From contig OX638368.1 in the NCBI GenBank assembly GCA_951812925.1, positions 158,830,492-158,894,491 on the forward strand: a DNA stretch of 64,000 bases, read 5' to 3'. The translations under genes and the position numbers were made by a program. The DNA comes from Calliopum simillimum (lineage: Eukaryota; Arthropoda; Insecta; Diptera; Lauxaniidae). The notes under the pieces are model-generated. The model did no database searches, was not told where the DNA came from, and saw nothing but the letters and a program-made list of their open reading frames with translations. This document shows positions 1 to 13,084 of the stretch, in pieces; position 1 is the stretch's first letter, and each line of letters starts with the position of its first letter.

Positions 1-814
1 TTTTATAAAAATCTGAAAACCCAACTGCAAATTGCGATAAAATTGAGATGAACATGGCTTATTATTCAATTTTCAAATGTTTTGAGAGTAATCATTTTGA
101 GGCGATGAAAACAAATTATTCAACTGAAAAACATAAATTAAGGTCTTAACCGAAATTTACATTAATTTATACAGAGTGTTTTACCACAACCTTTTAAAGA
201 TCCTATTAACATTTTTTGCAGTTTAATTTTGTAACCATTTCCATTTTGTATTTGACCATACAAAAATTAGCAAACTCATTTAAAAGTAAACTTCATTAAA
301 CAAAGCAAATACGAGACAAAAAGAAAAACGAAAACAAAAGAGAAAATTCGATAAAAGAAAAGAATTCAAACAATTCATAATACACTACAAAAGGAATGTG
401 GCATAAAACCCTAAAATTTTAAATGAATTCAAACACAAAGTGAAATTATAAAGGACCCTAGGTGCGGGGCAAGATGAAAAAAGGAGGAACAATAAAACTA
501 AAGACAGGAGAGATGAAACAAACAAATAAACAGACATCCCACACATTTTATGGACTAACAAGCAGACAGAAAATAAAATCCTTTCAAATTTGATAACAAT
601 AATAAATGAAATAACAACAAGTGTGTGTGTTTTGAAGCTTTGAATTAAAAAAAACCTACTATGAAAACAAAAAAAAAAAAAAAAAAAATACCCAAAACTA
701 ACGCACGCACATAAATAAAAAAAAAGTAATAACGTTGTAATCTTTGGTTATGCCAAAAGTTTAAAACCTAAGACTTTGTAGAATTAAAGTTAACATGATA
801 ATCGTGAAATTTTA

Positions 815-935
815 GGTGTTGCCTGTATGGGAGGTGCCACTTGCCAAAGCTCGATCAGTTTCAGAACTAAACACTAATCATTCCTACTGATTGAGCGATA
901 TTTGGTTGCGTTATCCCTTTTTCGTGTTTTGTTTT
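815..935 (+). repeat. Degraded fragment of the DINE-like repeat
   Basis: TGTATGGGAGGTGCCACTTG followed by a CGAT..GTTTCAGA segment and TGAGCGATATTTGGTTGCG resembles one ~140-bp subunit of the longer copies at 33.6 and 36.7 kb. No ends are recognisable. The rest of 1-1,379 is AT-rich DNA in which I see nothing else. Confidence 0.4.
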
Positions 936-1379
936 GTATGTATAAAAGCCAGAATATAAGAGTTCGGAAACCTATTTGGATGGAGAAGGCATAAACAATA
1001 AATTTTTTTTCTTACTTTGTCAACATAGCAGAACAGCGTGACCGCTGTTGTTGTTGTATTTTGAACCTGTCTTTAACTGTCTCGATGCCAACATATGAGA
1101 GTCATTTTTTGATCTCTTTTCTAATAAATAATTCCACGAACAATAAAAAAATAAAAACAATTTTAATATCCTTCCCCAGGGTACAATCTCTTCCGATTTC
1201 GAATTTCATACAAATCAGTGCAACAGTTTACTTGTTTTACCGTTAGGGAAAGTGCAACAAATCAAAAAGTTCAAGTCCTTTCCTTGTATTTACTTTATCT
1301 CCAAACCAAATATCGTAAAAATTGTTCTAGTAGTTTAACCGTGGTAGATTATTTTTATTTTTTGGAGCAAGGCACCACA

Positions 1380-2426
1380 CAGTGCGAAATTTGGGAGGTT
1401 TAGCGGAACTTTATTCAATTTTTGAAATACATAAAACGCATAAGATTATTCATTATTTTGGTAGCTTAATATCCCACCTCAAAAACCTCATACTCTGTTT
1501 GGTGAATAACCCTGCAAAACAACTGCAAAATGCATCGGAACTTGCATTACTTATTCATTCATACTTTTTGACTGTAGAAAGCTTTTCGATTTGTTTAAGT
1601 TTATAGATTGGTACATAAAATCTGTAAGTCGGTAGGCCGCGAAAATTTTTTTGTTTATTTTTTAATAAAATTGTTACTTATTGGCATTCAAATAATTGAA
1701 TAATCTTTTCTTACTCGTGTGTGATTTGTTTGTGAAAATTGTGCTTTTTAAGAAGTTCATAAGATTTACATTTTCAACTTCATTGGATACTTTAAAAGGT
1801 GTTACCACAAATCACCATTTTAAAACGTACAAAATTTGAATGGTAGGTTTATCCTCTACTGGAAATACAAAACATTTTTCGCGATATTTTGCGATCCACT
1901 TTTAAACTAAGCCTTTTCCAGAATGTCTTTGAAAATTTTATATAACACCGAAATTTCATGAAAAACCGACATCGGACGCCATCGTTCGTTTTGTTTTGAA
2001 AAAAATAGGCTCACCAACACTAACTTCTGACACTCTCCTTAGTTTAAAGGTAACTATTCGTACGCTAGTTTATAATATACAAAAAAAGCAAAGGGAATCC
2101 TCTCGAAATTTAAAGCATTTCTAAATAAAAATGCAAGAAACGGCAAATACCCGTTGTCTTACCCCCTTCATTTTATATGGTGGTTTGATAAGAAAATGGT
2201 TATATCTATCAAGTTTCATAGCGATATCTGGTATGGGAGCAGAAATTCAACGTTTTAAGCATTTCCATATATGGGGGGTATAATAACCCCTTGTCTGATC
2301 CCCCTTAATTTTTGCATATTGTTTTTCCAATTAAATATATATCCAAATTTTAAGTTTCGTAATTATAACTGCTATATGTGCTGAGATATGAATTAAGTTC
2401 CGCTAGACTCTGAAAACTTCGCACTG
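1380..2426. mobile_element. hAT-like non-autonomous element with CAGTGCGAA ends
   Basis: The ends are inverted repeats: CAGTGCGAAATTT followed by TTTAGCGGAACTTTATTCA on the left, and the reverse complement of CAGTGCGAAGTTTT and CTAGCGGAACTTAATTCA on the right. A CAGTG start is usual for hAT transposons. Both outer flanks contain GGCACC (1,371-1,376 and 2,426-2,432), a decayed or partial copy of the expected 8-bp target duplication. The inside is AT-rich with no transposase frame. Confidence 0.55.
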
Positions 2427-2759
2427 GGCACCGTCAAAAAACAAATTAATATTCATTTTCAGAGTTCAGTGTTTATTTTTATTTCGGTTGAGCGCCTTAG
2501 GCGTATTTTTTCTTTATAGGCACAACACCGCTTAATAATTAGAACATTCTTCTCTAATTTTCTTCCAAAGGGCTCATTCTCCTCTGTTTCAAATATTATA
2601 AAGACCGCTGTCACACTTCATCAGTGACAGAGTATTTTCTGGTTAGGGTAATATTCATATTAAAAAGATATAGAAACTTCGTTGAATAGCAAGCTGCCAA
2701 CAAGAAGCCGAAGAATTTTCTTCACGTATTTATTTATAGATAGTGCTCTCAATAGAGCG

Positions 2760-3240
2760 TTTGTGAGATTTTTCTATACATTCACTTTCTCCCGGCAGGT
2801 ATTCTTGATCAGCGCTACCAACTAAATCAATATAGCCATATCCGTCTGGCTGGCTGACTGTCTGTGGATATATTTTTCATTAAAGCTAGCTCGTGGAAAG
2901 GGTGTATTTATGGAGGTTGCTCAGTTGACTCTAGCCTTTGCTGAAAAAAACAACAACGTACAAGTAACATTTATTTTGTGTTGATAGATTGTCGGATATG
3001 CCCCGTAATATGATTATATCTACGCCTCTGGCTCGTGGTATGGAAAATGAGCAAAATCGGTTAACGGACATGCCTAAACCTGATACAAAAAAATATGATA
3101 AACACAATAAACGCAATATTATTACATAAATACTTTGCATAACAAGTACAAGCCATCAGAAAAAAACATAGCAGAATTCGGACAAGATGAAGTGGTACCT
3201 CCCATATACTATATTATTTTTAGTCAAAAGCTTAACCAAA
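2760..3240 (-). repeat. DINE-like interspersed repeat, reversed, 3' half
   Basis: Read on the minus strand it has, in order, a TATGGGAGGTACCAC subunit, TTTTTTTGTAT with an ACCGATTTTGCTCATTTTC motif, CCAGCCAGACGGATATGGCT, and CGCTGATCAAGAAT. This is the order seen in the full copy at 33.6-34.5 kb. It is more diverged, and the open frame inside is a by-product. Confidence 0.7.
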
Positions 3241-6149
3241 TATCACCCAGATAATCAGGGAGAGTGCATAGTGGTATTTTGGTGAAAAAAACAAATTTTC
3301 CAAAACTAAAATTGAAAAATCCAATGGTGCAGTTTCATAGAGAAACGTTTTCTTCAAAGTTATATTTTTTCATAGAATTTTGTGGTTAATCTAAAGAAAA
3401 AAATATATTTGGATTACAAAAATAGTTAAAAGGATATGCAAAGTTTTCAATATTCCTTGGAAAATTACTAAGTTAGCTACATCTAGCTAAGTCTTCTTAT
3501 GATGAGAAAAAGAAAGGTGCGAATCTACTCTTTCAATTAAAGTCAAAAAGTCGTGAACATATTTAAGCCAATTGAAAAACCCATATTTCTTTTGAATAAG
3601 GTCCTGATTTTTAATGTAGTTTAGCAATGTAGGTAGTTGTGTATGGGCATAATGTGTTGCATGCCCGTGGAAATAATGTGTAACATACCTTTAGGGTTCA
3701 GAATTTTATTATGATTAAGGTATGCATTATTTTGTATGCCATTTTAATGTTTGCAAGAATTAAAACTTTATATTTGATTTGTGAAAATTTTTAGTTTTCA
3801 ATAACAAAACTCCCATGCCAACTATATGATTATGATATACAAAATCTATATATTAATACGCAAGACATAAATTTGCCCTACCATTTTTAATATGTTAAAA
3901 ATGGAGCACGACTTTGAAATTTACACCATTAGAAAGGTATTTGAGTGTAAATGTGCACAAAGTATAAATTATTTTAATGTTTTGCCATTAAGGTAGGTAA
4001 AATCAAATTTTTTAATACGCACAGCATAAAAAGAAAGAAAAAATGTTGACTGACTTCATGTTTTTTGTTTTCTTTTCGTTTCACATTTGTCATTGTCAGA
4101 GATGATAAATGAGCTTTTCTTTTTTGTACCAAATAGCAAAAAAGTACTTAAACTGTCCAAAAAGTACCAAAATTATTTAATACATTTTTGGTCAAATTTT
4201 GACCATTGATCGATTCTATGTAGTATTAATAAATTTTAGAAACCTACAAATAATTTTTAGTTTAAAAATTTTCCGCCTTAGCATTTGAAAAACACCAAAT
4301 GTGTATTAAATTCCTAAGTGTGTAAGTATATATTGCAGTATTTTTCTTAAATATTTTTTATGCTCAAATACGTCATTTCCAACTGCTTACTTTTTAATAT
4401 AAAATCAAATGAAAAAAGCAATTAATTATAAGCTTTTTATAACAAAATGAAAAAATTAAGGCAACATTTTGCGTTTGACAGTTTAAAGTCAACGTTTTTT
4501 TTTTATTTGTCTTGTGTTGACTTCGATGTAAGGCAATATAACAGACTTCATTACATTATGTCAGCGCACTACTGTCAATTTCAGAATTTTTTTTTTTTTT
4601 TTTTATTAAGCAAAATGTCAGAAAATCAATTTTTTAGTGGGTCAATTTTAAAAATAAAAAGAAAAATATAAATGTAGGGGAGAAATGAAATTTAACAGCA
4701 GCAAATGTTCTTCTTTGCCATTTGTCAAATCAAGTCACGTCGTAAGCACCGTCGAACATCAATAGAAATTATAGGAGACCTCGTTGTTGTTGTGTTTGAA
4801 AAGGAATTGCACACAATTGCTGTGTAACCCAGTCCCCTGTAAGGTTTTTTTGTTTTTGGTTAGGTTTTTGTCTCACTAATTTTTCACCATTTTATTAAAA
4901 ACTTTTTATAAAATATATATTATTTTAATTTAAATGTTAGCTTTTATGAAACAAGTCAGTGAATTGTTAATGCATATTTTTGCCTAACATGGCGTGTGAA
5001 TAACATTGATAAGAATACCAATGACTTTTTGGCGATTGAAGCAAAAGGAAAAATTCGATTTATTTGATGATTCTATGTACGGACAAACAGTGTCCTAAAA
5101 GTTTAGTTAAGCATAATTGGTTCAAAAATGGCTAACAGGAAAAACCACAAAGAACGGCCCAATATAACTAATATTACTTAAACTTGTCAATAATTTAGCT
5201 TTTTCGTCCTTATACAAATATTCTTTTAAAATTTATACTCCTTAAGAATTCTCATTTTCTTCCTTCTCTTACATTTTTCTATTTGCTCTTGTAGAAAATT
5301 AAGAAAAATTGTGCAATTTTCGTTATCTAATCGCTGGCATGTTCGACTTTCGCTCAAATTGACATTAATGAACAATGAGCACATGACCGACCAACGTAAG
5401 CGCCAAGACATTAGACATAGCACAGTAGCGTGAATACGTGCACCTGCTTGCCAGTAGAACCAGCACTGACAGCAGCAGTAGCGACAGCGGCAATGAATGT
5501 CGATCCATGTTGGTGTGCACAGCTTCAGTTTTATCATGTCGTTCTGTACCATGATGCATTTATTGGAATTGTAATGGTTGCTTGGTTTGGTAGTACCTTC
5601 ATCGTCATCTGTTGGCTCACTCGATTGTCTGCTCTAGTTAGGTCGGTCACCAGAAAATTTATAGTATATAATATCTTGCAGTATTTCCTTCTCGAATATT
5701 TTCTTTCATTTCTCTCTTTCTTACTCGTTTGTTGAGCCAATTCAAAAACATGTAATTTGTCATGTCTAATTGAGTAGCTTAAAGTTATGAAGCTTGTGAA
5801 AAATTCCATGTTGATGCCAATAATAATAATAATGATTGGTTTGACATTATGTTGAACAACGTTTATCAATTGTGATTTATTAATTAAAGAGACAATTTTT
5901 TTATGTTTTATAGCGATATTCTATCGAGATGTGGGCAAATCTTCGAAAAATGTAACAAAACATGCCTTATTTTGTCCCTACCTATTTTTTTTACTTATTT
6001 TTTTATTATTTAAAGATATAGAATATGATGACCTAAATTTTCGAAACCTTTCAAAAAATGAGCATATACTTTCAGCGTTGCCATATTTTTTATTTTTTTT
6101 GAAGGCTTAAACTATATATTTAAAACTTCATATAAAATTTTATTCTAAG
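3241..6149. other. Non-repetitive intron-like DNA, no gene seen
   Basis: A/T-rich sequence without recognisable coding, RNA or mobile features. A GC-richer patch at about 5,330-5,660 (CAGCAGTAGCGACAGCGGC and neighbours) holds overlapping 100-codon frames on both strands. None looks like a known protein, so it is more likely regulatory or chance. Confidence 0.4.
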
Positions 6150-6485
6150 AACGCTTAAATAAACTTTTTAAAAAACCAACTTATAGTTTAAGGGTTGCCA
6201 CATGGTTGTTTTCGAAAATTTAGTTTAAATCTGACTTTTATTGGCTAAATTTAAATTTTTGATGAGAACCGAACCGAAATATGATTTAAACAAGACTAAA
6301 AAAAAACCGTGTGGCGACACCGAAAGTTTGTGTACAATTTTAAAAAAGTTTACTTGAGTGTTTCTGAAACCAAAAATTTCAATTTAATAAAAAAAATAAG
6401 AAACAAACAAGATTTTCGAAAACACCCAAGTGGCAACCTAAAAATTTATGTTGGATGTTCGAAAAGTTTATTTAAGTGTTTTAAG
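6150..6485. mobile_element. Small inverted-repeat element (MITE-like)
   Basis: The left arm CTTAAATAAACTTTTT ... GGTTGCCACATGGTTGTTTT is repeated as reverse complement on the right (AACACCCAAGTGGCAACC ... AGTTTATTTAAG). Each arm is about 70 bases with scattered mismatches. A weaker third copy of the AAAAGTTTACTTGAGTG portion lies in the middle. No protein frame of note. Confidence 0.6.
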
Positions 6486-7202
6486 ACTGTAATTTGATTT
6501 TTATTTTTAAATTCTAGTAAACGGAGAATGACAAAATGTTGCAAAAAAAAAAAAAAAAACGGGTGGAGAATGACAAAAATAGTAATAATAGCAGTAATTT
6601 TCAAAAAAGTTGAAACTGGTGGTGTTCAGAGTCCGAATGATGAAAAACTTAACAAATGGATCTGTTGCGGTTATTGATAGATATTTTAGATTTTGTTTTC
6701 AATTAATTCATTTATTTTGCGACCATGCGCTTAAAAGTGCTTAACTTAAAACTAACGAGACAATCAACTTAAAATAGAAAGAAAGAAGTGGTTCAATAAC
6801 AAAAAATTTATAAGTAACAAAACGTCAAAAAGTGAATTCTTTGAGTGTTGCCATATTAAGCATAAAATGTGAACGCCCAAATCCAACAGGTGGATAGGCC
6901 CTGTAATTGTTTATTGTGTTAATTATATAAATTATACAAGAGAATATGTACAGTTAGATAAAAAACTTACACGGAGAATGACACACTTGCGTTCTTTATA
7001 AAATTTTTCAACTTTAAAAAAAAAAAAAATGCACGAACACTCACCATAGAAAAACCAAAACTGACTGAGTTGCAAAAGAACTGGGTCTCCACTTTCTATT
7101 CACTTTCAGTTGTCCTTTTACTCAATGCTAAAAAATTTATAGTTAAGATAAGAAAAACTAAGCGGATATAGGCCAAAATGAGAGACTATGAACATTAGAG
7201 CG

Positions 7203-9013
7203 CCCATATGTGCGAAATTCTGATTTTGTTTGCTCCCCGTCCATTTCCTGAAATTAAAGGTCAAAAAAATAAGATCTCAAAAAAAAATTTGGAATCGATA
7301 GTGGAAAAAACCCAGCCGGTTTTCGATCAAAGGTCGAAAAATTGACTAAAAAAAGGCAAGTCGCTTTGACTGCCCGTTTCTTCGAAACTATTCATTTTTT
7401 CGCAATGTTTTCAAGACAACTTTTGTAGAGAATGACTAGGTAAAAATTATTTTCTTACAAAGTTTTGGTCCAAAAATTAAATTTGTTGCTATTTCGGTAC
7501 AAAAATTTAAATTTTTTAAGAAAATTTGCATGACTTTTTTTCTATAAATTGGTTTTTTGTAGTATTCGAAGGGCGGAATATTTGTTCTGGAATTTTGGTA
7601 TTGTAGGGAATCAAATGTTGATTAAATTAAATGAAAAGTTATTAAAAAATATTAGTTTTTAAAAACTGGAGCCCGTTTCAAAGTTATGAAAAAAATGTAT
7701 TTTTTTCTTTTTTCCTTCTTAATTTTTAATTTGATAAGAAAAAATTTTGCAAGTCATATTTTCTAAGCTAATTTGGGGTCACTGAACACGAAAATAGCAT
7801 TTATTTTCGTTTTAGTGCGTTTTTGGGCGGTTCCAGCAGAGATAATCGAAAATTTCGATTTTCGTGCTCGCAGCCCAGAAAAAAATTTAAATCAAATTGT
7901 CATGAATTCCACAAAGGTGTTAAATTACACGTGAGTATTAACTGAATAAGAAAAAAATGTTTTCGAAATCAGTTTATCGAATGGTCGAAAAACGGTATTT
8001 TTAAAAAACCCACTACAAACCAAAATAGTAATTTTAGATGTATATATTGATGCGAAATCCGAAACTGGACGCAAAATTGCTGTATCACTTATGGTTTGTG
8101 AGATATCTTACCCCTAATATTCAAAAAACACGATTTTTGAGGTTGTGTAGAAAACGCACGATATCGTTTTGGTCTTTTCTATGAAATACATCATTTAGTA
8201 CCGTGCTTCTTCTTCAAAATGAGCTATAAAATGGTCTTGTATGATTTTTCTTTAAAAAGTTATGACCATTTTAAAATAACATTATAAAAGATATAGCAAT
8301 ATGGCAATTGCTATAGAGAATCCACACATGATTTTTAACTTTCATGATGTCACCTTAAAATGGTCATAACTTTTTCAAAAAAAATCGCACGAGCCCATTT
8401 TATAGCTCATTTTTAAGGTTAAAAGCAGTTCTAAATGATGCATTTAATAAAAACTAGCAATACATTTTCTTGCATCCAATAAAGCAGCAATTAAAAGAAA
8501 AAAATGAAAATATTTAATTTTTTTCTAACTTTGGGACCGGCTCCATACCTTAAAACTTTATATTTTAAAATAATTTTTTTTTTTAAATTAAACAACATTT
8601 AATTATCTACAACATTAAAATTCCAAAACAGATATTCCGCCCTTTAAAATTTACAAAAAATCAATTTGTAGAAAAAAATTTGAGAAAATTTTCTTAAAAA
8701 ATTGAAATTTTTGCACCGAAATAGCGACAAATTTTAATTTTGGGCCAAAACTTTCTAAGAAGATAATGTTGACCTAGTCATTTTCTACAAAAATTGTCTT
8801 GAAAACATTGCGAAAAAATGATTAATTTCGAAGTAACGGGCAGTCAAAGCGACTTGCCTTTTTTTAGTCAATTTTTCGACCTTTGATCGAAAACCGGCTG
8901 GGTTTTTTCCACTACCGATTCCAAATTTTTTTTTGAGATCTTATTTTTTTGACCTCTTATTTCAGGAAATGGACGGGGAGCAAACAAAATTACAACTTTG
9001 CACATTTCATATG
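7203..9013. mobile_element. 1.8 kb foldback element, arms about 490 bases
   Basis: 7,203-7,690 and 8,525-9,013 are inverted copies. They share TTTGTTTGCTCCCCGTCC, AACCCAGCCGGTTTTCGATC, GCAAGTCGCTTTGACTGCCC and GCGGAATAT in mirrored order. A second, inner pair of arms (about 8,165-8,290 and 8,340-8,460, sharing AAAATGGTCATAACTTTTT and ATGAGCTATAAAATGG) surrounds the centre near 8,315. The part at 7,700-8,165 has no mirror. Its ATCCGAAACTGG...ATTGCTGTATCACTTATGG segment recurs in the foldbacks at 37.8-41.2 and 60.6-62.0 kb, so the three are related. No transposase is present. Confidence 0.8.
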
Positions 9014-9452
9014 AAGTATCTGTAATAAATGTTCCGAAATCCGTGTGATTTCAATTACTTTTCATTTAGAAGGCTTTTTGAAGAAAACTGTAAGTCGAAT
9101 GGTAGAAATTAACAGAAACTCTTTTGTTTACACGTTCTACAAATAATATTGATTTACGTTAACAAAAAATTAATCGTTTCGAAAAAATTCTTAAAAAACC
9201 GCAAAAAGTCAAAAAATTCCTTTGAATCAAATATTTCCTAAAAGGCTACTTTTTCGTATATAAAAATCAATATTATTTCTTGAACCTGTAATTCTCCACA
9301 AAAGAGATTCTAATGAACGAAAAATAATTGAAACCACACGGGTAACGGAACAGGCCTGAAAGCATCAAGTTTTAAATTTAAACATGGTTTTGACTCCCGG
9401 GACATTGAATTGTTAATTTTTCGGAGAATCACTCATGTATGTATAATTAAAG

Positions 9453-9467
9453 GTTACTCATACGTCG
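9453..9467 (+). repeat. Recurring word GTTACTCATACGTC, copy 1
   Basis: The word GTTACTCATACGTC occurs here and, with 0-1 changes, at 11,252-11,266 (reverse), about 12,263-12,277 (reverse) and 14,141-14,155 (forward). Copies 1 and 2 face each other around 1.8 kb that includes the element at 9,967-10,810, as terminal repeats of a larger element would. A relaxed copy is at 30,883. Confidence 0.5.
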
Positions 9468-10227
9468 TGTTACTAAACGATAAGGTTTTATAATTGCTAA
9501 AAGCCTCTGCGTTGACAACCAGCAATTAAATTGCTTATTACTAGGGAAAATGTTTGGGCAGTGAAATTAATAATTATTAAGTAGCAGCTCGAATACTCAT
9601 CCATATTGGAATCTAAGAATTCCTTGAACTAAAACAATCGCTCATTAATTAGTATGTTATTAGTAAAGTTTTTTTTTTTTAAATATTAAAAGCAAACACA
9701 TAATATTCTCTTCTTTAATTAAATTATTTCATAATAAACAATTTAAATTTATACAAAATTTAAGTAAAAATATCAGAAAATATTGAAGGTTACTAAGAAC
9801 TTAATAAATTTTCATGATATCTTCCATGAAAGCCATTAAGTAGGGCTTTGTGTGCTGGTCTATTAATAATTTGACGAAAAATAATAACATTCACACATTT
9901 TAAACAGCAACATCAAACAATACACACACATCAATAACATCATTTCATATACATACATACATTCCAAGAGGAAAAATTTCAAGCGCTTCTGTACCAAGTA
10001 CTTTAAAAACTCTTGTCCACATAAAAATTCAGAAGCACTTGCACTATGATTTTTTGTAAGGCTGGGTGATTTTATTTTTTAAAATTTTTTTTTTTTTTTG
10101 CTTTATTTTTTTTATAACATTTTTCATCTTTTTTTATTTCACTTTTCTGTTCTTTTTTCTTATATATTTACTTTTGTTTGATTGAATTGAAATTAATTAC
10201 AAAATGATTCCATGTAAGGCTTCAGTA

Positions 10228-10275
10228 AGAACAACGTGAGTTCGAACCCAGCCCGGGTGATTTTTTTTTTTCCTT
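10228..10275 (+). repeat. tRNA B-box-like word followed by a T-run
   Basis: GTGAGTTCGAACCCAGCCC matches the RNA polymerase III B box (GGTTCGANNCC) in all but the first bases and is followed at once by a run of ten or more T, a possible pol III terminator. No A box was seen upstream in this copy, so it is probably a tRNA or SINE 3' fragment inside the element. Confidence 0.45.
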
Positions 10276-10487
10276 TTTTTATTTTTTTCTCCTTAATTTT
10301 TTTTTTTATTAAAATATTTTTTATTTAAACTTTTTATGAGACTTTTTTTTTTTCCTTTCTCTTATTTATTTACTTTTGTTTAATTGAATTGAAATTGATT
10401 ACCCAATGATTCCATGTAAGGCTGTAGGAAGCATTCGAATGTCAAATTCTGTTTGGACAACATTTGCTTAATATAGAATACAAGTTT

Positions 10488-10608
10488 AATACCTGATGGT
10501 AACGGTCTAACGAGTTTTTAAATGTAAAGAAAAAAGTAAAATGTTTCTATCTATCACACGGACGGTACGCGATTCAAATCCTAGTGCTTCCAGTTTTTTT
10601 TTTTTTTG
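10488..10608 (+). repeat. tRNA-derived SINE-like copy
   Basis: The stretch GATGGTAACGGTCTAACGAG (weak A box), ATGTTTCTATCTATCACACG, then GATTCAAATCC (B box) and a 14-T run lines up with copies at 21.74 kb and, reversed, 27.44 kb. The A box is worn here; the B box is close to consensus. Confidence 0.6.
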
Positions 10609-11439
10609 GTTTTTATTGAAAGAACGCTTACCGCCGCATTAAATAAGCGCTTCAAAAGGACTTTTTACGTAAGGCTGCATAAGCGCTTACATTCTAGGAC
10701 ATGGAATGTTAAAAAGCAAGTAAAGTTCTGAAAAGTTCTCACGGAGCGAAAGCGCTTATTGGTGAAAAAGAAGCGCTTCCGAACGGTTTTTGAAGCACTT
10801 TTTTCCTCGGGATAGTACAACGAACGTCAGGCAGTCATTGATGCCATACAAAATTACAATAATGATGAGAATAAAAGAAGTAAAATATAAAAAATCTTGT
10901 AAAATTCTAAAAGTTATTGAATTATGTACATATGTAGTATGTATTCGTTAGCTTACTTTTATGCACGTGTATGTCTCATATACGCACAAGCAAAACAAAA
11001 AAAAAAACAAAAACAAAAACAATTTGATAATAATTTTATATGTCTTACAAAAACAATTTAACGCATGAACGTTATTATTTATGGTAAATCATGTTGTTAT
11101 TCTTTTGCGCCACTTAATGTATACAAATATAGCCATCTACACACTCATACGCAGTAAATATTTTTAAAGGCCATCAAATTTGGTACGAATTATGGGAAAT
11201 TTGTGGTGAGTGCTTAGAAAACAGAAAGTGGCAAAATGTGCTGGTTTACATGACGTATGAGTTACTTTATATTTTATTTTGATATGAGAACATTTTCTTC
11301 TTTTTTTTTGCATAAAACTTTTTAATTATTTAGAGATAATGTTTACCTACTAAAAACTAAATATTTATATTTTCGTTCCCAGAAAAACCAACGGAGTACT
11401 TTTCATTCTACTGAAGACTCATTTGGCAAAAGAAAAACT

Positions 11440-11760
11440 TTTTTTCTTCACATAACGCATTCCCGAATTTGCTTGATAAATAAAGACTATGTTCTTGTAA
11501 AAGTTTTGGAGTTAAAAATTAAGTTTTTTTTTTTGGAATATAGATAATATTCGGCTACAAAAATAGACTTTTTGAATTTTTCAATTACGCGTTCGGAAAA
11601 ACGCTTATTTACTCAAAAGCAAGGCAGGTTACGAAAAAAGTTTGTAAAGCAATAAATGATAAGAATCGTCCAAAATTAACTTGAGAATATTTTTGATTAA
11701 AAAAAATTTAGAAAAGTTCCGAAAATTATGAAAAAATGCACACGTATTTTCTGGACGATT
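11440..11760. repeat. Single-arm copy of the 16.5 kb foldback family
   Basis: ATATAGATAATATTCGG, TCAATTACGCGTTCGGAAAA and TTTACTCAAAAGCAAGGCAG occur in the same order as in the left arm of the foldback at 16,530-17,290. The mirrored arm is missing. Confidence 0.55.
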
Positions 11761-13084
11761 CTAAGGATTTTTCGTAGAAACGTAAAAAATGGATTTTTTT
11801 TTGTCAAAATGGAATTTCAATAGAATTAAGATTGATTTGTTGGTTTTTTATAATTTTTAAGACGTAGTCGTGGTGAATATAAATTTTGACCCAATCTAAT
11901 GTACATACATATTTATGTTAAAAATTTTAAATTCCTTTAACATGGCTTAACAGAGAGAGCTGAAGGCACTGACGTTTTGCAATTTCAAAGACAAAACCCT
12001 TGAACTACAATGAGAAACGAAGAAAAAATTTATGATAAAAAGGACTAAATGACAAATTTAACGTCAAATTGGTGTTACCGCTGCGAAAAATTAACTTTTT
12101 GTTTGTTGTATTAAACTTTAAAAGCATTTATGTATATAACATAAATATCCAAAAAATAAAATGTAAAATAAAGATAGCTTTGTGTTGGAAAGTGTACAGA
12201 ATAAGCATAATGATATGTGAATAGTCTATTTTGCAAAATTAAATAAATTTTATGCTTCTAGCGTGACGTATGAGTAATTATTAATTAAGTTTATTTAAAA
12301 GTAGGTACTCAAATTTATCTCAAATATTAAGTTCGATGTATTTTAAAATTATAATTTTAAAGTGTTTAGAAGCTTATTCTAATGCTTAAAAATAAAACTA
12401 GAATTTGATTTGTGGCCGTCGAACTTTTATTACTTCAATGTTAAAACAAATTGACATAAAAATAAAAAAAAAAAAAATTATTATTTTATCATTATATTTT
12501 TACCCACTTTTATCCATAACACTGGGGTTAAATTTTTTGTCAACGAGTTTCACGTATACTGTCTTACTGTCTGTTGCAGACATTATTTTTTCCCGCACTT
12601 TGTAAATACACGCAAAACTGCTGCTTAAAGTGTTTCTAAAATATTCTTGAAAAAAAGCAGCATGAATAAATTTACATCAAATTGAATAAATGAAAATAAA
12701 ATAAAAAGAAAAATTTAAGTTGCTGTTACCACAGCTTTGCTCCATCATTTCCTTTTATTGAGGAACAAGCTGACGACAATTTAATTGAAACTGGATTGTA
12801 CTTGAGCAAGGATGACAGCAGCTTAGTAATGAATGACGCGCGCACTCCGATGATTGAAGAAGGATTTCATTGTGTGTGTGTGGGGGTTTGCAGAAAGTAT
12901 TATGCATATCCAAAAGCTGTTGTTTTTTTTTTTGAGAAAAATATATTTTTAGTCTTTAAACAATTTTGGTAGATCTTTGTTAATCAGAAGAATGAAATAA
13001 AATTTAAAATTGAATTTCCTTTTGCGTTACACACACAAATGTTTTTCATTTTGATTATTGGTTAATGTCGCCAAAGTATGGAAA
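11761..13084. other. AT-rich DNA, no gene seen
   Basis: Apart from the reverse copy of GACGTATGAGTAA near 12,263 I see nothing structured here. Confidence 0.4.

Larger units (their letters stand above)
9967..10810. mobile_element. Non-autonomous element with AAGCGCTT words and tRNA-like insert
   Basis: The left end GAGGAAAAATTTCAAGCGCTT is an imperfect inverted match of the right end (GAAGCACTTTTTTCCTCGG). The 8-bp palindrome AAGCGCTT recurs at least five times, mostly near the right end. An internal ~70-bp segment ending ATTCCATGTAAGGCT is duplicated at about 10,150-10,220 and 10,355-10,425. The body holds long T-runs and two tRNA B-box-like words. A diverged relative lies at 21,141-22,037. 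Confidence 0.6.

Noticed and set aside
5226..5869. Overlapping 100-codon frames on both strands
   Set aside because: Frames on both strands over the same GC-richer patch cannot all be real and none resembles a known protein.
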